A DNA stretch of 64,000 nt from Magnolia sinica (Eukaryota; Streptophyta; Magnoliopsida; Magnoliales; Magnoliaceae). The stretch's first letter is position 1; each line of letters opens with the position of its first letter. Below the pieces are notes generated by a model, which was not told where the DNA came from, searched no databases, and saw only the letters and a list, made by a program, of their open reading frames with translations. The stretch covers positions 20,186,001 through 20,250,000 of the forward strand of contig NC_080574.1 of assembly GCF_029962835.1 (NCBI RefSeq), in the 5' to 3' direction. This document shows positions 12,501-27,500 of this stretch, piece by piece. Position numbers and translations under genes: made by a program.

Positions 12501-15500
12501 CTCAAAAACCATTTATATACTTCTAAACATCAATTTTCTCATTGAGAGAATAACTTTAACAGTTTAACCACAATAAAAGGATTAGAAAGGCATTCACATC
12601 AAATTTCTACATGCGAGAAAATGATAGAAATTATACAACAGAATGGTAGAAATGATCACATCAAAAAAATTATTCCACAACATCACTCAGTTGACTCGAT
12701 TCTATTCTAACATTTAAGATTTTTCGAGCATCACAAAAGTTATGAATCCATTTCTTTTGTCAATGTAATTACAACAAGTGAGAATTATTCGGTCCTGAGC
12801 CAGCAAATGTATAGTTTGTTGATGCACTGAATTCTGTGCATGCGACTGTTTGTATGATGTGCCACACCATGGACGGGGGAAATCTCCCAGATTTGAAGAT
12901 CCCAACTTGATATTTTGTCCTATTTTCTGTTGAATGAGGATACATCTGTATCTTTTTCTTTTTTTTCCAACTGCATATTTGCAGGCCAATGATCAAAGGG
13001 GCAGGATCTTCTAATTTGGATATTCTGGGACCATCAGCCATCATTGGTGGGTCCAATAGACCGGATCATGAGACCCTGGCAGCTCAGCAAAGAAAACATT
13101 TTCTAAGGTTCAAGAACTGATAATTCTTCACAATAAATGTCTTCTTCTTCTTCTTTGATAAGCTAACATCTTAGGATCAGAGCAACAAACTGATGTTTTT
13201 GCCAATTCTTGGAGACCAATGAAACCCACAGCATTTCAAAGCTTTCTAGTGTTTTACTTTGTGATTGATGACAACTTAGTCTGGTGTTAAAGGATTTCCC
13301 TTCAAGTCATCAATAAGAGAACAGGATTTGGCTGGTTTGGAAAAACCAACAAAAGCGTCAACCGCAGAGCACGACTAAAAACTCCGAGGATCAGCTAGTA
13401 TCAATATCTTTGATCTCGATGTTTCAAGCACACTCTCTCTCCTTCCCAATTCCCAATATTCCAAATTATGAATGAAAGGATAGGATCAAACACTTGTTTG
13501 ACCACAATTTCAAAGTCTTTTTCTAATTGAATACTAAATTTCAATGAAAGCAAGAAACATACCCCCACGAGGGCTTCATTTCCAATTCAATCTTAAGTTT
13601 CTTTTCCCATTTCTGTTCCCTAAAAAAATCAATACCAAGCCCTGGAAGCAACACTTTCCAGTCCTTTGATAGCAAGAAAGAAAATTGATCTTCCTCAAAC
13701 ATTAATCATCAACATAGCCTATTCCAGTTATTTGGGTTTCCTTGAACATCGAAAGCACCCTTTAAATATCTTTGGTCGACTCACAATGCCATATGAATCT
13801 AATGCACCAGAACTGTTCCAATTCAGGAGTAAGTGCAAGTATAAACTCCTTAGCATGACGAAAAATATAAAGAAGAAGAAATTGATAAGGGATGATGCTT
13901 ACAGTTGCAGTAGCATATGTTGGTCCAGACCCCTCAATAAAAATAAGACCTTCTTCAGAAGCCTTAGACATAGCCTACAGTGAGAATAGATTTGATAAGG
14001 TGCAATTACGGGGAAATACTATATACATGGAATCTTTACTTAAGTAAATTTCAGGGGGGGAAAAAACTTACTATGGTAATCAGACATGAAAAAAATTAAA
14101 TAACACTGAATCATAATTTCTATCACATTACTAGATATCCCCAAATCGATAATATAAATCACACGAGTTATGGGCATACGTCCAAAGTGTTTTTCATGAG
14201 GATGAAAAAACAACCCCCTCCACAGATCACTAATTACAGAAATGCAACTAAACCATATCATATGCATGACTAAAAAGAATATTTTCCCCTTAAACAGGCA
14301 CCACAGACCATAAGCAATAGTTTTACTAAAAGGAAATTCTTGCCAATCCTTGTGCACAGCTTTAGCCATTCTCTGATCACATAAGCATAAAGCAGGAACA
14401 GATAAAACAGCAGCAAGCAATATTCAGGTATAAAGGGGCGATCTGGCTCTATGGGAAACATGTGCCCATGAGTCATGATGCACCAGATTTGGATTTTGAT
14501 TGAATAGACAATTCAAATGCCAACAGCAGAAAGGGCTCTAAGATACCAATCTAGAAGAAAAGTTGCAGGCAATTAAAAAGCTAAGAGTGAGGCATTTAAA
14601 TGGCAGTAAAGCTTTAGACTGGACTGCGCCTTCTTTCTTGCTTCTTACTCTTCGAAACACGTACATTATAGAAAAGTTCTAAAGATGATGGAAGCCAGTG
14701 GTAGATTTCTTATTTGAAAGACACAAACCAAATCATAGCGGGGTTCAAATTTGGAGGATTAAACTAAAGTTTCTGGTGGCCCAATTTGGGTAATTTAGAA
14801 AAGAACAAATACGTCAAGGGCGTGTTTGTTTTTCCAATTACCTCAGTAAATGAAAGTAAATGGGCAATCATTACAATTTCCTTGTCTAGTGATGTCAACT
14901 ACCACAATGATGAAATGCTTTCATTGTTTGTTTTAGCTATGAAATATTGTACAGATTGAGATTTTATAATGTAAAATTGTAATGATTACAAATGGATTTA
15001 CCTCTCTCATATTACATATGCATTTGACCATCAATTTATGTGCCTTAATACTTGTTTAAACAAACATTGGAAAATAATAATGATGGCCCACTTACATTAC
15101 TTTACCATGGAATTCGAAAAAACAAACAGGCCCCAAATGTATAGCACACAAAACCTACAAATTATAACAGAATAAAAGGAATTTCAAAACTACCCATACT
15201 AATGTGACAATGAACATCTTTAAACTACAATATTCAATTTTTTGACTCATTAAACACTTGTGTTCAATATAAAACTTGAGTCATTCCCATATTAATGTGA
15301 CAACATCTTTGAACATATTCAATTTTTTCACTCATTAACACTTGTGTTCAATATAACACTTGAGTTATTCCAGGCTTGTTTAATAATAACTGAAATTTGT
15401 TACTTCCAATGTTTTGATGATTGAATGTTGCACACATATGGACAGGTCTGCCTGACTGCATCGGAAAACAACTGCAAGAAGTAATGAACAATAGCTATGA

Positions 15501-18500
15501 AATCAGATCATAGCCACTTGTTTAAGAACATACAGCTCTTGATATCTTGCCAACATGCTTTGATGATCTGATAGGGTTGTCAACAGGCCGAGTTGGACAA
15601 GGCTTAGGCAATCTAAGCCCAACCCAGCCTAGGCCCGCGTTGAGCTAGAATGGACAAGCCTGAGCCCAACCCTAGCTCAAGCCCGAACCTATTTACTACT
15701 TTTGGAATTGGAATAGCCATCGCGGAACATATTAATTGCTATTAATTGTCATCTAGGAGAATGTAAATTGCTATTAGAAGTGGAATAGTCATCTAGGAGA
15801 ATATTAATTGCCATTAACATGTTGTCTAATCTATATTAGTCATTAAATATTTTTTAAAAAAAATAATACGTTGAAAACAAGAAAAAAGGGGTGGAACTTT
15901 TGAATATGCCCTTGGAACCATAAATGGGCCAGACTGGGCTAGGCTCAGGCCAGGCTGACTGGCCTTTATACACAACTCAGGCCTGGGCCAATACTAAATG
16001 AGCTTCACTTTAGGCCGAGGCTTGGCCGGATTAATAAATGGGCTTCACTTTTAGGCTGAGGCTCAGCCCTTGGGACACATATGCCAGCCCAAGTTTAGCT
16101 TGAAGCCAGTCAAGCCCAGGAACCCAAGGGCTCAGCCCAGCTCATTGCCAGCTCTATGATCTGATCTCCTTCAAGGTTTCTGCATGTCACACCAATAGAA
16201 CTCTACAATGCTAAACCGCCTTCTCCAAAGTGATAGAATTTAATATGAAGGATCTCGGACCCTTGCACAACTTATTTGGTGTTAAAGAAGCAAATTCTTC
16301 CCAAGGTCTCTTTTTTCCTTGGAAATGAAAAGGGCATGGAAGTAGAAATAATATTTGTAATATTCATAATTAACTCCTAAGCATGGTACACAATGGTCAA
16401 ATGGAGGATCAACTCCAAGCATTGTGATTTTTGGGCTATCTACCATCCACAATGGTACTTGCAATCTAGGCATCATGATCTGCTCAGATATATGCCACAT
16501 GTATGGGTTATTGACCTTGAGACTTTGCACGATATGCCATAATAATTCAACGAAACTATGCTTGTCATAGAAAACAAAACATATGCTAGTGATAGTTCTC
16601 ATATCCGTGACATCTTTGTGGGTCTACAGACTTCAGCCTAAGCCCACTCTTTGGGAATAGTACAAAGAGCCAAACTTGACTCAATATGGGATAGGCCTCA
16701 AAAGGCCATTGGGATACCTAGCACCACGCTAATCTGGTTAAGTAGACCCAAACAACACGGAGACAACTTAGGTTGGAAGCTAAAAGAGAGAGTGGCAAAA
16801 ATCGGAGAACGTGTCACAAATCTATAGGCTTAAGATGCAAACACAAGTGTGTGACACGGAAATCCTGGAAATTTTGGAGTAATGACATGACTGCGCAGTC
16901 ATAACAATACTGAAAGATCTAATATTACATGAATAATTGTTTGCACGTGTAAATTACAGTGAAACATATCTAGATAAAAAGAAATACATTAAAACTTTGA
17001 ACTGTATAACTACCATAAAAAGGAAACATGACAATTGAAAACAAACTACAACAATAAATCATGTTTTTGTCCTAATAGCTGTGTCAAATGTCAAATGCCA
17101 TCCATGTCCAACATGCATTTCTGATACAGTAATTTCAGAAATTTGGAGTGCCCACGTTGTTTAGGGAAGAATACACCCTTCACTTTGCCAATGGGCTACC
17201 AGTCATGAGCAACACTTTGCCAATGGGCTACCAGTCATGAGCAAAGTGCCCGTCCAAGATGGTGATTACTTTTAATAAACAGTAAATGATGCCGTACATA
17301 GATCTTGTGCAAAGTTGGTGACACTAGTAATTTTTGGAGGTTCTAGGACTTGATACATGAGTAAAATAAAGAATGTCTCCACATAACTTAGGACTATAAT
17401 ATGTGTATACATGTCTCACTTGGACATCAACCCACATGTCAGTGAAGGAAATGGATACACAGTTTTGGACATGGTGGCTTTTGGCAGTCATATTTGCCAA
17501 CATGTCCCTACAAATATTTTAAGCCGCAGAAGTAATAATAATATTAATAGTCTGGTACTAATTATGTATTTATCAGAAGTAATAAATATTACACTTTCAT
17601 AGCATCATTGTAATCCCGATCACAAGAAATGGCAATAGAGCTAAAACTCACTCAGATGTAAAAAGATGTAAAACAACAATAACAACAACAATAATAATTA
17701 AGTATACAAAAATAAAAGACTAAAAACTACACATAAAATTTGTTTTTGTATAAGCAACATCCAAGAGTGTTGGGCACGTCACAGTTTCAACATGGTACTC
17801 CATAAAGGATAAAAATTGGCAAAAAAAAAGAGGATATGAGAAGAGAATGTAATTTGAAATGAATTATATTAACATGGGACATGGGCCAGGTTTGTAAAAC
17901 CACAGTAATGTTGATCATTTAAGCATCTAATAACAGAGGTAAGGAGAATAGTATTCAAGGACAAAGCAAATTCTTTCAGACATTTTAACAACTAATGTAG
18001 GATGTTCTTTTTTAGACACCAAACGTCCATGTCAAGCTCAGGGATACAAGTTCATGCTGAGAAAACATGGATTTCTCAAGCAAGAACCAGATAAACATGC
18101 TAATAATATGATGATTAGCCAATATGTAGCACATCAAGTAGCAGAAAATTGTTAATGAAATCTTGATCCAGATTTTATTCAGACATTCTCATTCTAGTGG
18201 AATTCCAGACGTGTGTGTGTGTGTGAACATCCAATCCAACATAAAGGTATGACCCAAAAAAATGCAAGAAAAGAGTACCTTCTCAAGACCAATTACATAA
18301 CCTCTTGAATGAACACTTGCAATGTCATCCACGGAAGCAGGCCTAAACTTTTGAATTTCAATCACCTCTGAGCCACGGTGCTGAAATACAGAACATAAAT
18401 TATTCAAAAGGAACCCAAACAATAATATTGTTCTGGTTAAAATAGGTTATTTACTTATGTAGAAATAGGGTTTAAATGATCAGTGAATAAGAGTTTCCTT

Positions 18501-21500
18501 CAACACTGAATACAAATTGATGAAGCTCTTGGAAACATGAGGGAGAATTGGAAATAGGAAAATAGAAAACTAAAACCATCTAATTTAAAATATGGTTCAC
18601 TAATTGAGTTCTGCACTTGAAAATTGTTGATCAGGTGTACTACCTACATGGTGTAAAGATCTCTCTAAAGCTCTCGATGGATCCTCAAGAATAAAGATAA
18701 ACAACTAACCCTTCTACTTTAGAAGAATAGTGCAGGATGAGTCAGGGGATGAAAACACGGAAGGGAAGTAAAAGGCATCAGTATGTTCTCTTGAAAGATA
18801 TCTATGATATAAATCCAGTTCCTAATGAGTCATAATTCATCTATGAAGAATGAACATTCAAGATGAAACGATGTCAATGTGAAAAATTACCATATACAAA
18901 CATGAAAAAAATCATTAACAAAAACTGATGAATGTAACAAAAAGATCACAAGACTAGAAATTGGATGTTAGCATTCAAAGAAAAAACAAGCAGATGCATT
19001 TTGCTTCCGCACCTTCGATGTGAGCTCCATTTTTTCAAGAGCACTCAAGATTGTAGGCACCCTAAAATTGGATTCTGGGTGCGACTCCTACGAGTTAACA
19101 ATCGATTAGAAGGGCATCATGATAAATATACAGAACAGAAAATTCAACACCCAAACAATTATTTGAGACTACAAGAATTGAAATTAAAGTGCCCTTAGCC
19201 AATACAGAACTAAAACATGAAATCCAGTCAATATCTTTACCAGAGAAGGCATCAAAAGGTATATTAGCATGATTTGAAATCGGAGATCCATATTCTGCGA
19301 AATTAGCTAAGTACCTTCTAATGCTTTTTCACAAAAATTAATGGTTTTGCCACAACTTACCATACTTTTAACATTAATTGTGCTCATTTTGTTCCCTGTA
19401 GTCCAGGTATAATTTGCACTTATGCTTCCTCGTTGGGGTAATTTTGTGAGCCACAAAGTGGTGCCCATTCAAGTATCATTGGAGTAATCAAGGGCAGTTT
19501 AATCAAACTATAGGTGAACCTATCAACAATTTAAAAATAGCTTTTTCAACAGCAAATCAGGATAGCAACAAGATGCCTAATCGAATTATGTGTTCATTTT
19601 AAACATAACTAACTTCAGAAAAGCATGTAATGTAATTTATCAAAATTCACTTTAAGCAGCATACATAAATGAAATCAGGTCAGCCTAACTAATGCAGGGG
19701 CAATTTCACACCGGGCTCAAGTGGGGTGGCTTGTGTGAAGCAGTGGCAAACTCGGGGTGGGCAGCCCGTCTGAGGCGGATAGCCTGTGTGAGGTGGGCCC
19801 ATGTGAAGTGGAGCCCAAGAGGGGGGTTCGGCCAAGGGCCTAACCTAGGTTATGAGATAAAGGGATTGATTCGTCATGCTCTATCAGTTCAAGCTTTTAG
19901 AGCAAGTGATTAGTTGTCCTGCATCAAAAGTCATATCAAAGCAGGAGGTATGGTGTTCGAGACTCTCACCGGGGGTGATTAATGCAGGGGCACACTCGGG
20001 GTGAGCATTCTGTGTGAAGCGGGTGGCTTATGTGAGGCAAGACCCATGTGAAGGGCCTACGAGGGGGGGTTCAGCTGAAGGCCTGACCTGGGCTATGAAA
20101 TAAAGGGATTAATTCGCCACGCTCTATCAGTTCAAGCTTTTAAAGCAAGTGGTTAGTTGTCCTACGTCACCAACCTTCTTTTTTACTTTTTCTCAAACAT
20201 CTCGGCACCTATGTTGACCTCATGGGAATTTTTGGTGATGTGTTCATTCTGGGGGATGCAGACCATTCGAAAATGGAGTGGGTCATTCTCCTCTAAATCT
20301 TTCTTTTGTGTGTTCACCAAAGAAGATGGCACTCCCCCTTGTGGGTCGATTTGGGGCGCGTCGGTGCTTAGGTAAGTTGAGGCTTAATGTGGACAGACAT
20401 GGAAGACATTATCCTCATCTTGATCACCTTAGGTTGCATCAGTGTCGTTCTTTTCCTAACATGTGCTTCATGTGTAAAGGGGGGGGAAGAAATAGTGACC
20501 ACTTATTCCTTCATTGCTCATGAAAAGATATATTTAGGGATACTTCTTGAAGATCTTCAATGTGTATTGGGTTTCCCAAGAGAATCTTGGTGATGTCTTC
20601 CAGAGTTGGGTTAAGGCCTTTCAAGAAAAGAGAAAGTCATCAAGGATGGTCTCATTCCCTCTCTGCTAGGAAGTTCAGAAAGAGGGACATCAGACTTGAA
20701 TCAAATAAAGGTTTAAGTGCTTCATGTATTAGTGCTTGGACTTGTCTGCCAGCTGGGGTATGGAAACTGAATTTCTATATGGCTCATCTATTATCCTGGT
20801 CGATGCAGTATCAATGGGGTGTTAAGATACAACAAATTCATCGCTGTCAAAGCTTTCTCCAGCACAGGCAATAAAAGAGAGGCAAGTACAGCAATGGCCA
20901 TGGATCTTTGTGAAGGATCAAGGATTTTTATGAGGGAGTTTTAGGATCATGGAGATGCTTCCTTGGAAGTTATATTGTGGCCTACTTTTGCGAGGTAGGA
21001 GCCATGGAAAAAGACCATCACTTTTGATTAAATTCAATCCCCTAGCTTCTAGAATAAACATTTCGTTTGTCAATACTTCTAAAGAGTAGCATTTTGCATG
21101 GCTAGTGAGGGCAGCAATCGTCACTTTCTTTGTACAGGGAATTCCTTCCCTCTTCCTTGATATCACACACACACATAGATATCAAGTAACCATTTAATTT
21201 TACTTCTTATTATTTAAATCTTGTGGAACTAAATCTCATCAAGTTATTGTTGAGGGTCAAATATTACATATTATCCCCCATTTATTACTTGGTTTTATGA
21301 ACATGATAATGCTTAATGTTCTATTTTAATCATGTTTGTGTTGCAAGGTGAATTTAAGAGCTTGGATTGAAAAGGATGCAAAAAACATGGATTTAACACT
21401 CAAGAATCACCAAAGCCAAGGATGGATTTTATGAGACCAAGGATGAAGAATTCACATACCAGATATCCAAGAAAACCAAGTCAAGAATGAAGAGAATCGA

Positions 21501-24500
21501 AGTTTTGAAGTGAATTTCTGTGATCCTCGACTAGTCTAAGCTTCAACCAGTCTTGGCGCCTGCTCAACTAGTCCTGGTTTCGCTTCGACTAGTCGAGGCT
21601 CCTGCTCGACTAGTCCAAGAATCTTCGACTCGAACTCCAGCAACATGAACTTCTAAATTCTCGTCACCCTCGACTAGTCGAATGCTATCCTCGACTAGTT
21701 GAGGGTTACACAGATTTTGTGCGGACTGCCTAAATTTAAGGCAGTTTTTGGATTTTTCCAACTCGATACGAAAGTTGGAGTTGCACAATTATAAATAAGA
21801 GTCCCTAGGATGTTCCTAGGCATCTTCTAGGGTTTGAGGAGTACAGTAAAAGGGTGGAGCCACCGTCCGATAGTTTTTCTTCTTTTTCCCTAGTTAATGT
21901 TTTGTTTAAGAGTCTTTTAGTTCAATCATGTCTATGGTTATCTAAACCTAGTAGCTAGGAATAAGAGGTAAAGCTTGTAGCGTGATTGGGATGTTTGCTT
22001 TGTTTTGATTCATGTTTTGTTGAACTTTTATGGATTTTAGTTCTTTATTAAGGAATATTTTTAGTGTTTAATGGTTTGTTGTGACTCAAATTACAATGGA
22101 TCTGCAATTGCTTTGAATATCTTCTTTCCCTAAATTGAGATTGTGAAATTAGCAAGTCCTATTGTTCACCATCGTCCCTTGGGCATGGTAGGGTGATGGA
22201 ATCCTTTCTAATCTTCACAATTCTCCTATGAATGGTTGTGGGATTGGTATATCCTGTTGTTTGCCATTGTCTCCTGGGCATGGTTGGGTGATGGAATCAC
22301 TTCCAAACCTCACAACTCTCATCCGTTAAGACTAGGTTCATGAGAAGTTCAAAGATCTGACCATCTCTCCTTTCTCCATCTGGATAAGATAGGACTCCAA
22401 TTCCAGTTGAATCTATTGAATCATGCAAGGTAGTGTCCCAATTGCTACAAGTGGATCCTTGGCACCCTAGTGGCCACCTTTAAATTTGTAAGTTTTAATT
22501 ACCTTATTCAAAATCACTCTCTCAAATATTTCAGATTTAGGTTTACATCTTCTTCTAGTTCTAGTTCTAGTTACTTTCAGAAACGTACGAGATTAGTCCC
22601 TGTGGATTAGACCTCGGTCTCACCGAGTTATTACTACATCACGACCTTACATTTAGGGTTGTGAACAAGTTTTTGGAGCCGTTGCCGAAGATAACGGTTG
22701 CGTTTTTCTGAGATTAACTAGTTTTTGAATTAGGTTAAGATTATAATTTGTTTACTTTCTATTTTTAGGTTAGGATTTTTCTAATTTATTTTTAGGAACT
22801 AACTTACTTTCTAATTCTAGGTTTAGAACTCTCCTAATCAATTTTTATAAATTAGGTTGTTTTTTTATAGAAACTTTCCTTTCTAGTTTTAGAAACTAAC
22901 TCATCTTTCTACTTCTATTTTTAGAAACTTTCTTATTTCCTTTTAGAAACTAATTCACTTTCTTTTTTCTTTTGCAGGATCCTAACATAGAAACTTCTAA
23001 TTTGGTAACTTCTTTCTATTTCTAGATTTCTATTTCCCTCTTTCTTTCTTTCTAGGTTTAGGTTTGGATTTTTCTTATTTTCTGAATTTTTCTAACTTAG
23101 GGTTTTTCAGGATTTTTCAGTTTTCGGATTTAGTTTTTTAGGATTCATCTTTTATTCTCTCCTTCTTCTTTCTTCTCTAACATTACTAGCACAGTTTGAT
23201 TGTTGTGATTTTGTAGGGTTTTCAATTCTAGTCCTTCTCTTTTGGTAACTTCTTCCCTCTACTTGCTCTCCATATTTCTGTAGAATTTTTTATTTTTTTT
23301 TAAGAACTAACTTTAGAATTAGAATCAGAACTAAGGTTTCACCATGAACAAACCAGAGTGGCTAGAGTGGGCATGTAGATATGCTAATAAAAGGGTCCGT
23401 GAAGAAGTTTTAGATGATTATGTTAAGAAACAACCTATGTCTCAAAAATTTTCTGAAAACATCATTAAGAACCGACCAGATCCTAATGCTCCACTAGTTA
23501 AGAAGTCTTTACACGATCATATACAGGAGAATAACTACACTCCACAAATTAAGAGAACGGTACGTGATTATTGGAGTGAGAACTATTATCACCCATTAGA
23601 CAAGAAGAAAACAATGTGTGATTATATTATGGGTGATAATGTGTACCAACAACCATCAAACTCTCCTGCATATGACCCATTCGACTATGATCAGTGAGAA
23701 CATCAACATTGGAGAGATGAACCACCAATTGATTTTAATGGCTACTTCCTTGGATTCCCTGCTTATGAGATTGAACCAGAAATAATCCAAGAGGAGTCAA
23801 TTCAGAAATATATAAATGCTCAAGAACAATTCAACCAATATGTCACACAATCATGTGAATTGCTCAAATCCTCAATTCAAAGAATTCAGTCTCACCTTAT
23901 GGAGGAGGAAGAGGCTAGGTTATCCTAGCCTCAACCCAATCCAAAAATACAATGCTAAGAAAGTGATCCTAACTCACTTATGGAAAGTACTAAAATTGAG
24001 AATAAAGAGTTGGATTTCGTTAATGAGCGTACGGTTCAACTTCCCGAAGAGTCGATCTCAATGACTGTCCAAAGAAGTGATCAAGAGACACTGTTAGTTT
24101 TCAAATATAATGACATTAACACACTTCACTCACATGACACACTTGACTTCAATAAAGAGGAAGAGACTAGTTTATTCGAGCTCAACCCAACCTAGAAACA
24201 CAGTGTGAGGAAAGTGATCCCATCCCACTGGTAAACTGCTTAGAAGATGATAGAGTATTGAGATGACAACCAGCCCAAATTCCCCTGGCATCGAACTCAA
24301 GTTTAGTCCAGGTCCTTGATCAAGAAGTACAGGAAGTGGTCAATCATAATGATCTGCTTTACCTATCTGACATGTCTAATTTAAATGTGGAGGATGAGCT
24401 CCTTTTAACCGACCCTTCCAACTCTTGTGAGACATGTTTAAACCACTCCCCTGATTTAAATTATAAGATGGTTAGGGAGATGGACGAGTTGCTCGATAGG

Positions 24501-27500
24501 ACTCTGGAATTTGAGGCCACCCAGTTGAGACCACCATCTGAGCTGTCAATTCTTGACGATTCAATGTCTCTTCTGAGTAGTATCAATGAACAAAGTCTTC
24601 ACATCAATGCTTCTTCTATTGACCCTCAATCTGTCTGTGCAGGGCAGGAGCAAGAGAGCATACTTCCATCTACTTTGAAAGATGATGGAGTCCTTGAGCA
24701 TATCATTACAGATATCAATGTGGAGAATAAGTCTCTCTCAACTGAATCTCTCAGCTTTTTGGAAGATTGCTTGGCACACTTTGAAGATCCAAATGATAAT
24801 ATGATAACAGAAATAGTGGATGTCTTGCAAGACAATACCTCGATAGTTGTTACTGAATGAGAGAACACTTATTCTGAAGTCCTTCCTTCCCCAGATCCTG
24901 AATGTTTAGCATTAAAGGAGGAGGAGCTGAAAATCGAACCGGAGTTTGAAACTTCAGAATGTGTTAAGACTACATCACCTATTGAGAATTTATCTGAATT
25001 TTATCTACTTGTAGTCTCTGATTCACCATATTGTACTAACTCTGAAACTTTCTCTGTCACAGGTGAATCATATATACTTTGGACACCTCAAGAGATTAAA
25101 AGGAAACCTTATGCTAAGGTCCATAAATTTCTCTAAAAATTCATGCCCTAGGGCATCCAAGTCTATTGCAAAAAGGGCTTCTGGATGATCTTGTTGAGAA
25201 ACCTTCTGAGAAATTTATCAAGATACTGGCCGGAGGAGGAACCGTGCTGCATGATTGGGTAAAGTAGCTTTTCCCTACTTTCCTAGTTTAGGATAGTTTG
25301 CTTTCCGTTATTTAGGATAGTTTGCTTTCAATTGTTTAGTTTTGTGTGAACCCATTTTATACTGAGATCATTGGAAAAGCCTCAAAACTCCTTCATCAAG
25401 TACTATCTTTCCATCACTTCTCCTTCAATTTCGTTCTCTTTTACAAAACATGTTTATTTCTTTTACATTGAGGACAATATAGATTTTAGGTTGGGGATGG
25501 GAGATTAGGTAAACTAATCAGTGTTTTGCTAGTTTTGAGCAAAAAAATTTTGAAAAATTTCAGAAATTTCTGTAAATTGAAGTAAAGTTTAAAATTAATC
25601 CGTGTATTAGAATTATAAGATACCTAATGTTGATGATTTATGCCTCTTGGATTTTAGTCACTTGATAGACTTCAAGAATTAAGATTGAGTTATTGACTCC
25701 TAGTTAGAAGTTTTAAACATTGATTGAGTCATGATTTCACATATCACATCTAGTTTACACAATAAGGTTTTAGTTTGATATTGAATTGATAACTTGACGA
25801 TTATTAAGCATGGAATAAGCTGACCTGGGGAATTTGTCCATCATGTTCAAATTGAAGGGAGAGAGACAGAGAGAGAGAGAGAGAATACCCAGCTAAAAGT
25901 CGTCGAAAAGGGCTATCCATTGAAGATTATTGAAAAGTGAAAGCCATCGATTGGAAAAATCAAAAGCTGGAAGAATTAAATTTAAAAAATTTTTAAAAAA
26001 AATCTGAACTGTAAGGCAAGTTTTGGTTTAGGTTTTTGTCATCCTGAATACTCTTTTGATTATCAATGTTATCATGAAAATTAAGAATTGAACCTTTGAT
26101 TGTGATAAGTCCAGATTTCACTATGCACCCATAGAACTCAATATTTAGAATTGTTCTAATTTGTGGATTAATACTTTAAACTTGACTATGAGATTTATCA
26201 AATGCTAGGATTTAGGAGAAAGTAATGCTCAACATTGATGTATTTTAGAATTCTATTATCTGGATTATTTTTTAAATCATTTGGGCTTAAAGAAATTATA
26301 CTGTGTTCTCGAAATATTTTCCGTATACTTTGCTCGGGATTAGCAAAATACTGGTTGGGGATTGTGTTAAGGGTCAAATATTGCATATTATCCATCATTT
26401 ATTACTTGGTTTTATGAACATGATAATGTTTAATGTTCTATTTTAATCATATTTGTGTTGCAAGGTGAATTTAAGAGCTTGGATTGAAAAGGATGCTAAA
26501 AGCATGGATTTAACGCTCAAGAATCACCGAAGCCAGAGATGGATCTTATGAGACCAAGAATGAAGAATTCACATGCCGAAGATCCAAGAAAACCAAATCA
26601 AGAATGAAGAGAATCGAAGTTTTGAAGTGAATTTCTGTGATCCTCGACTAGTCTAAGCTTCGACCAGTCCTAGCGCCTACTCGACAAGTCCTGGTTTCGC
26701 TTCGACTAGTCGAGGCTCATGCTCGATTAGTCGAAGAATCTTCAACTCGAACTCTAGCAACATGAACTTCTAAATTCCTGTCACCCTAGACCAGTTAAAG
26801 GCTGTCCTCAACTAGTTTGCACAGATTTTGCGCGGACTGCGTAAATTCGAGGCGGTTTCCGGATTTTTCCAACTCAGTGCGAAAGTTGGAGTTGCACAAC
26901 TATAAATAGAAGTCCCTAGGATGTTCCTAGGCATCTTTTAAGGTTTGAGGAGTGGAGCAAAAGGATGGAGCCGCTGTCCGGGAGTTTCTCTTCTTCTTCC
27001 TTAGTTGATGTTTTGTTTAAGAGTCTATTAGTTCAATCATGTCTATGGTTGGCTAAACCTCTTAGCTAGGGCTAAGAGGTGAAGCTTGTAGCGTGATTTG
27101 TTTGCTTTGTTTGCCATTGTCTCCTGGGCATGGTTGGGTGATGAAATCACTTCCAAACCTCACAACTCTCATCCGTTAAGACTACGTTCATGAGAAGTTC
27201 AGAGGTCTGACCGTCTCTCCTTCTCCATCTAGATAAGATAGGACTCCAATTCCAGTTGGATCTATTGAATCATGCAAGGTAGTGTCCCAATTGCTACAAG
27301 TGGATCCTTGGCACCCTAGTCACCACCTTTAAATTTATAAGTTTTAATTACCTTATTCAAAATCACTCTCTCAAATATTTCAGATTTAAGTTTACATCTT
27401 CTTCTAGTTCTAGTTCTAGTTACTTTCAGAAACGTACGAGATTAGTCCCTATGAATTTGACCTCGGTCTCACAGAGTTATTACTATATCGTGACCTTACA

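Noticed and set aside
12714-13056. Minus-strand frames of 91 and 95 codons
   Set aside because: They lie wholly within HDA14 intron 5 and match nothing recognisable.
14040-14476. 126-codon hydrophobic minus-strand frame
   Set aside because: In HDA14 intron 4, with a polyA/T-derived hydrophobic composition; no exon borders or homology.
17640-17700. AACAACAATAA-rich stretch as a possible regulatory array
   Set aside because: Short simple-sequence drift inside an intron, with no regular period.
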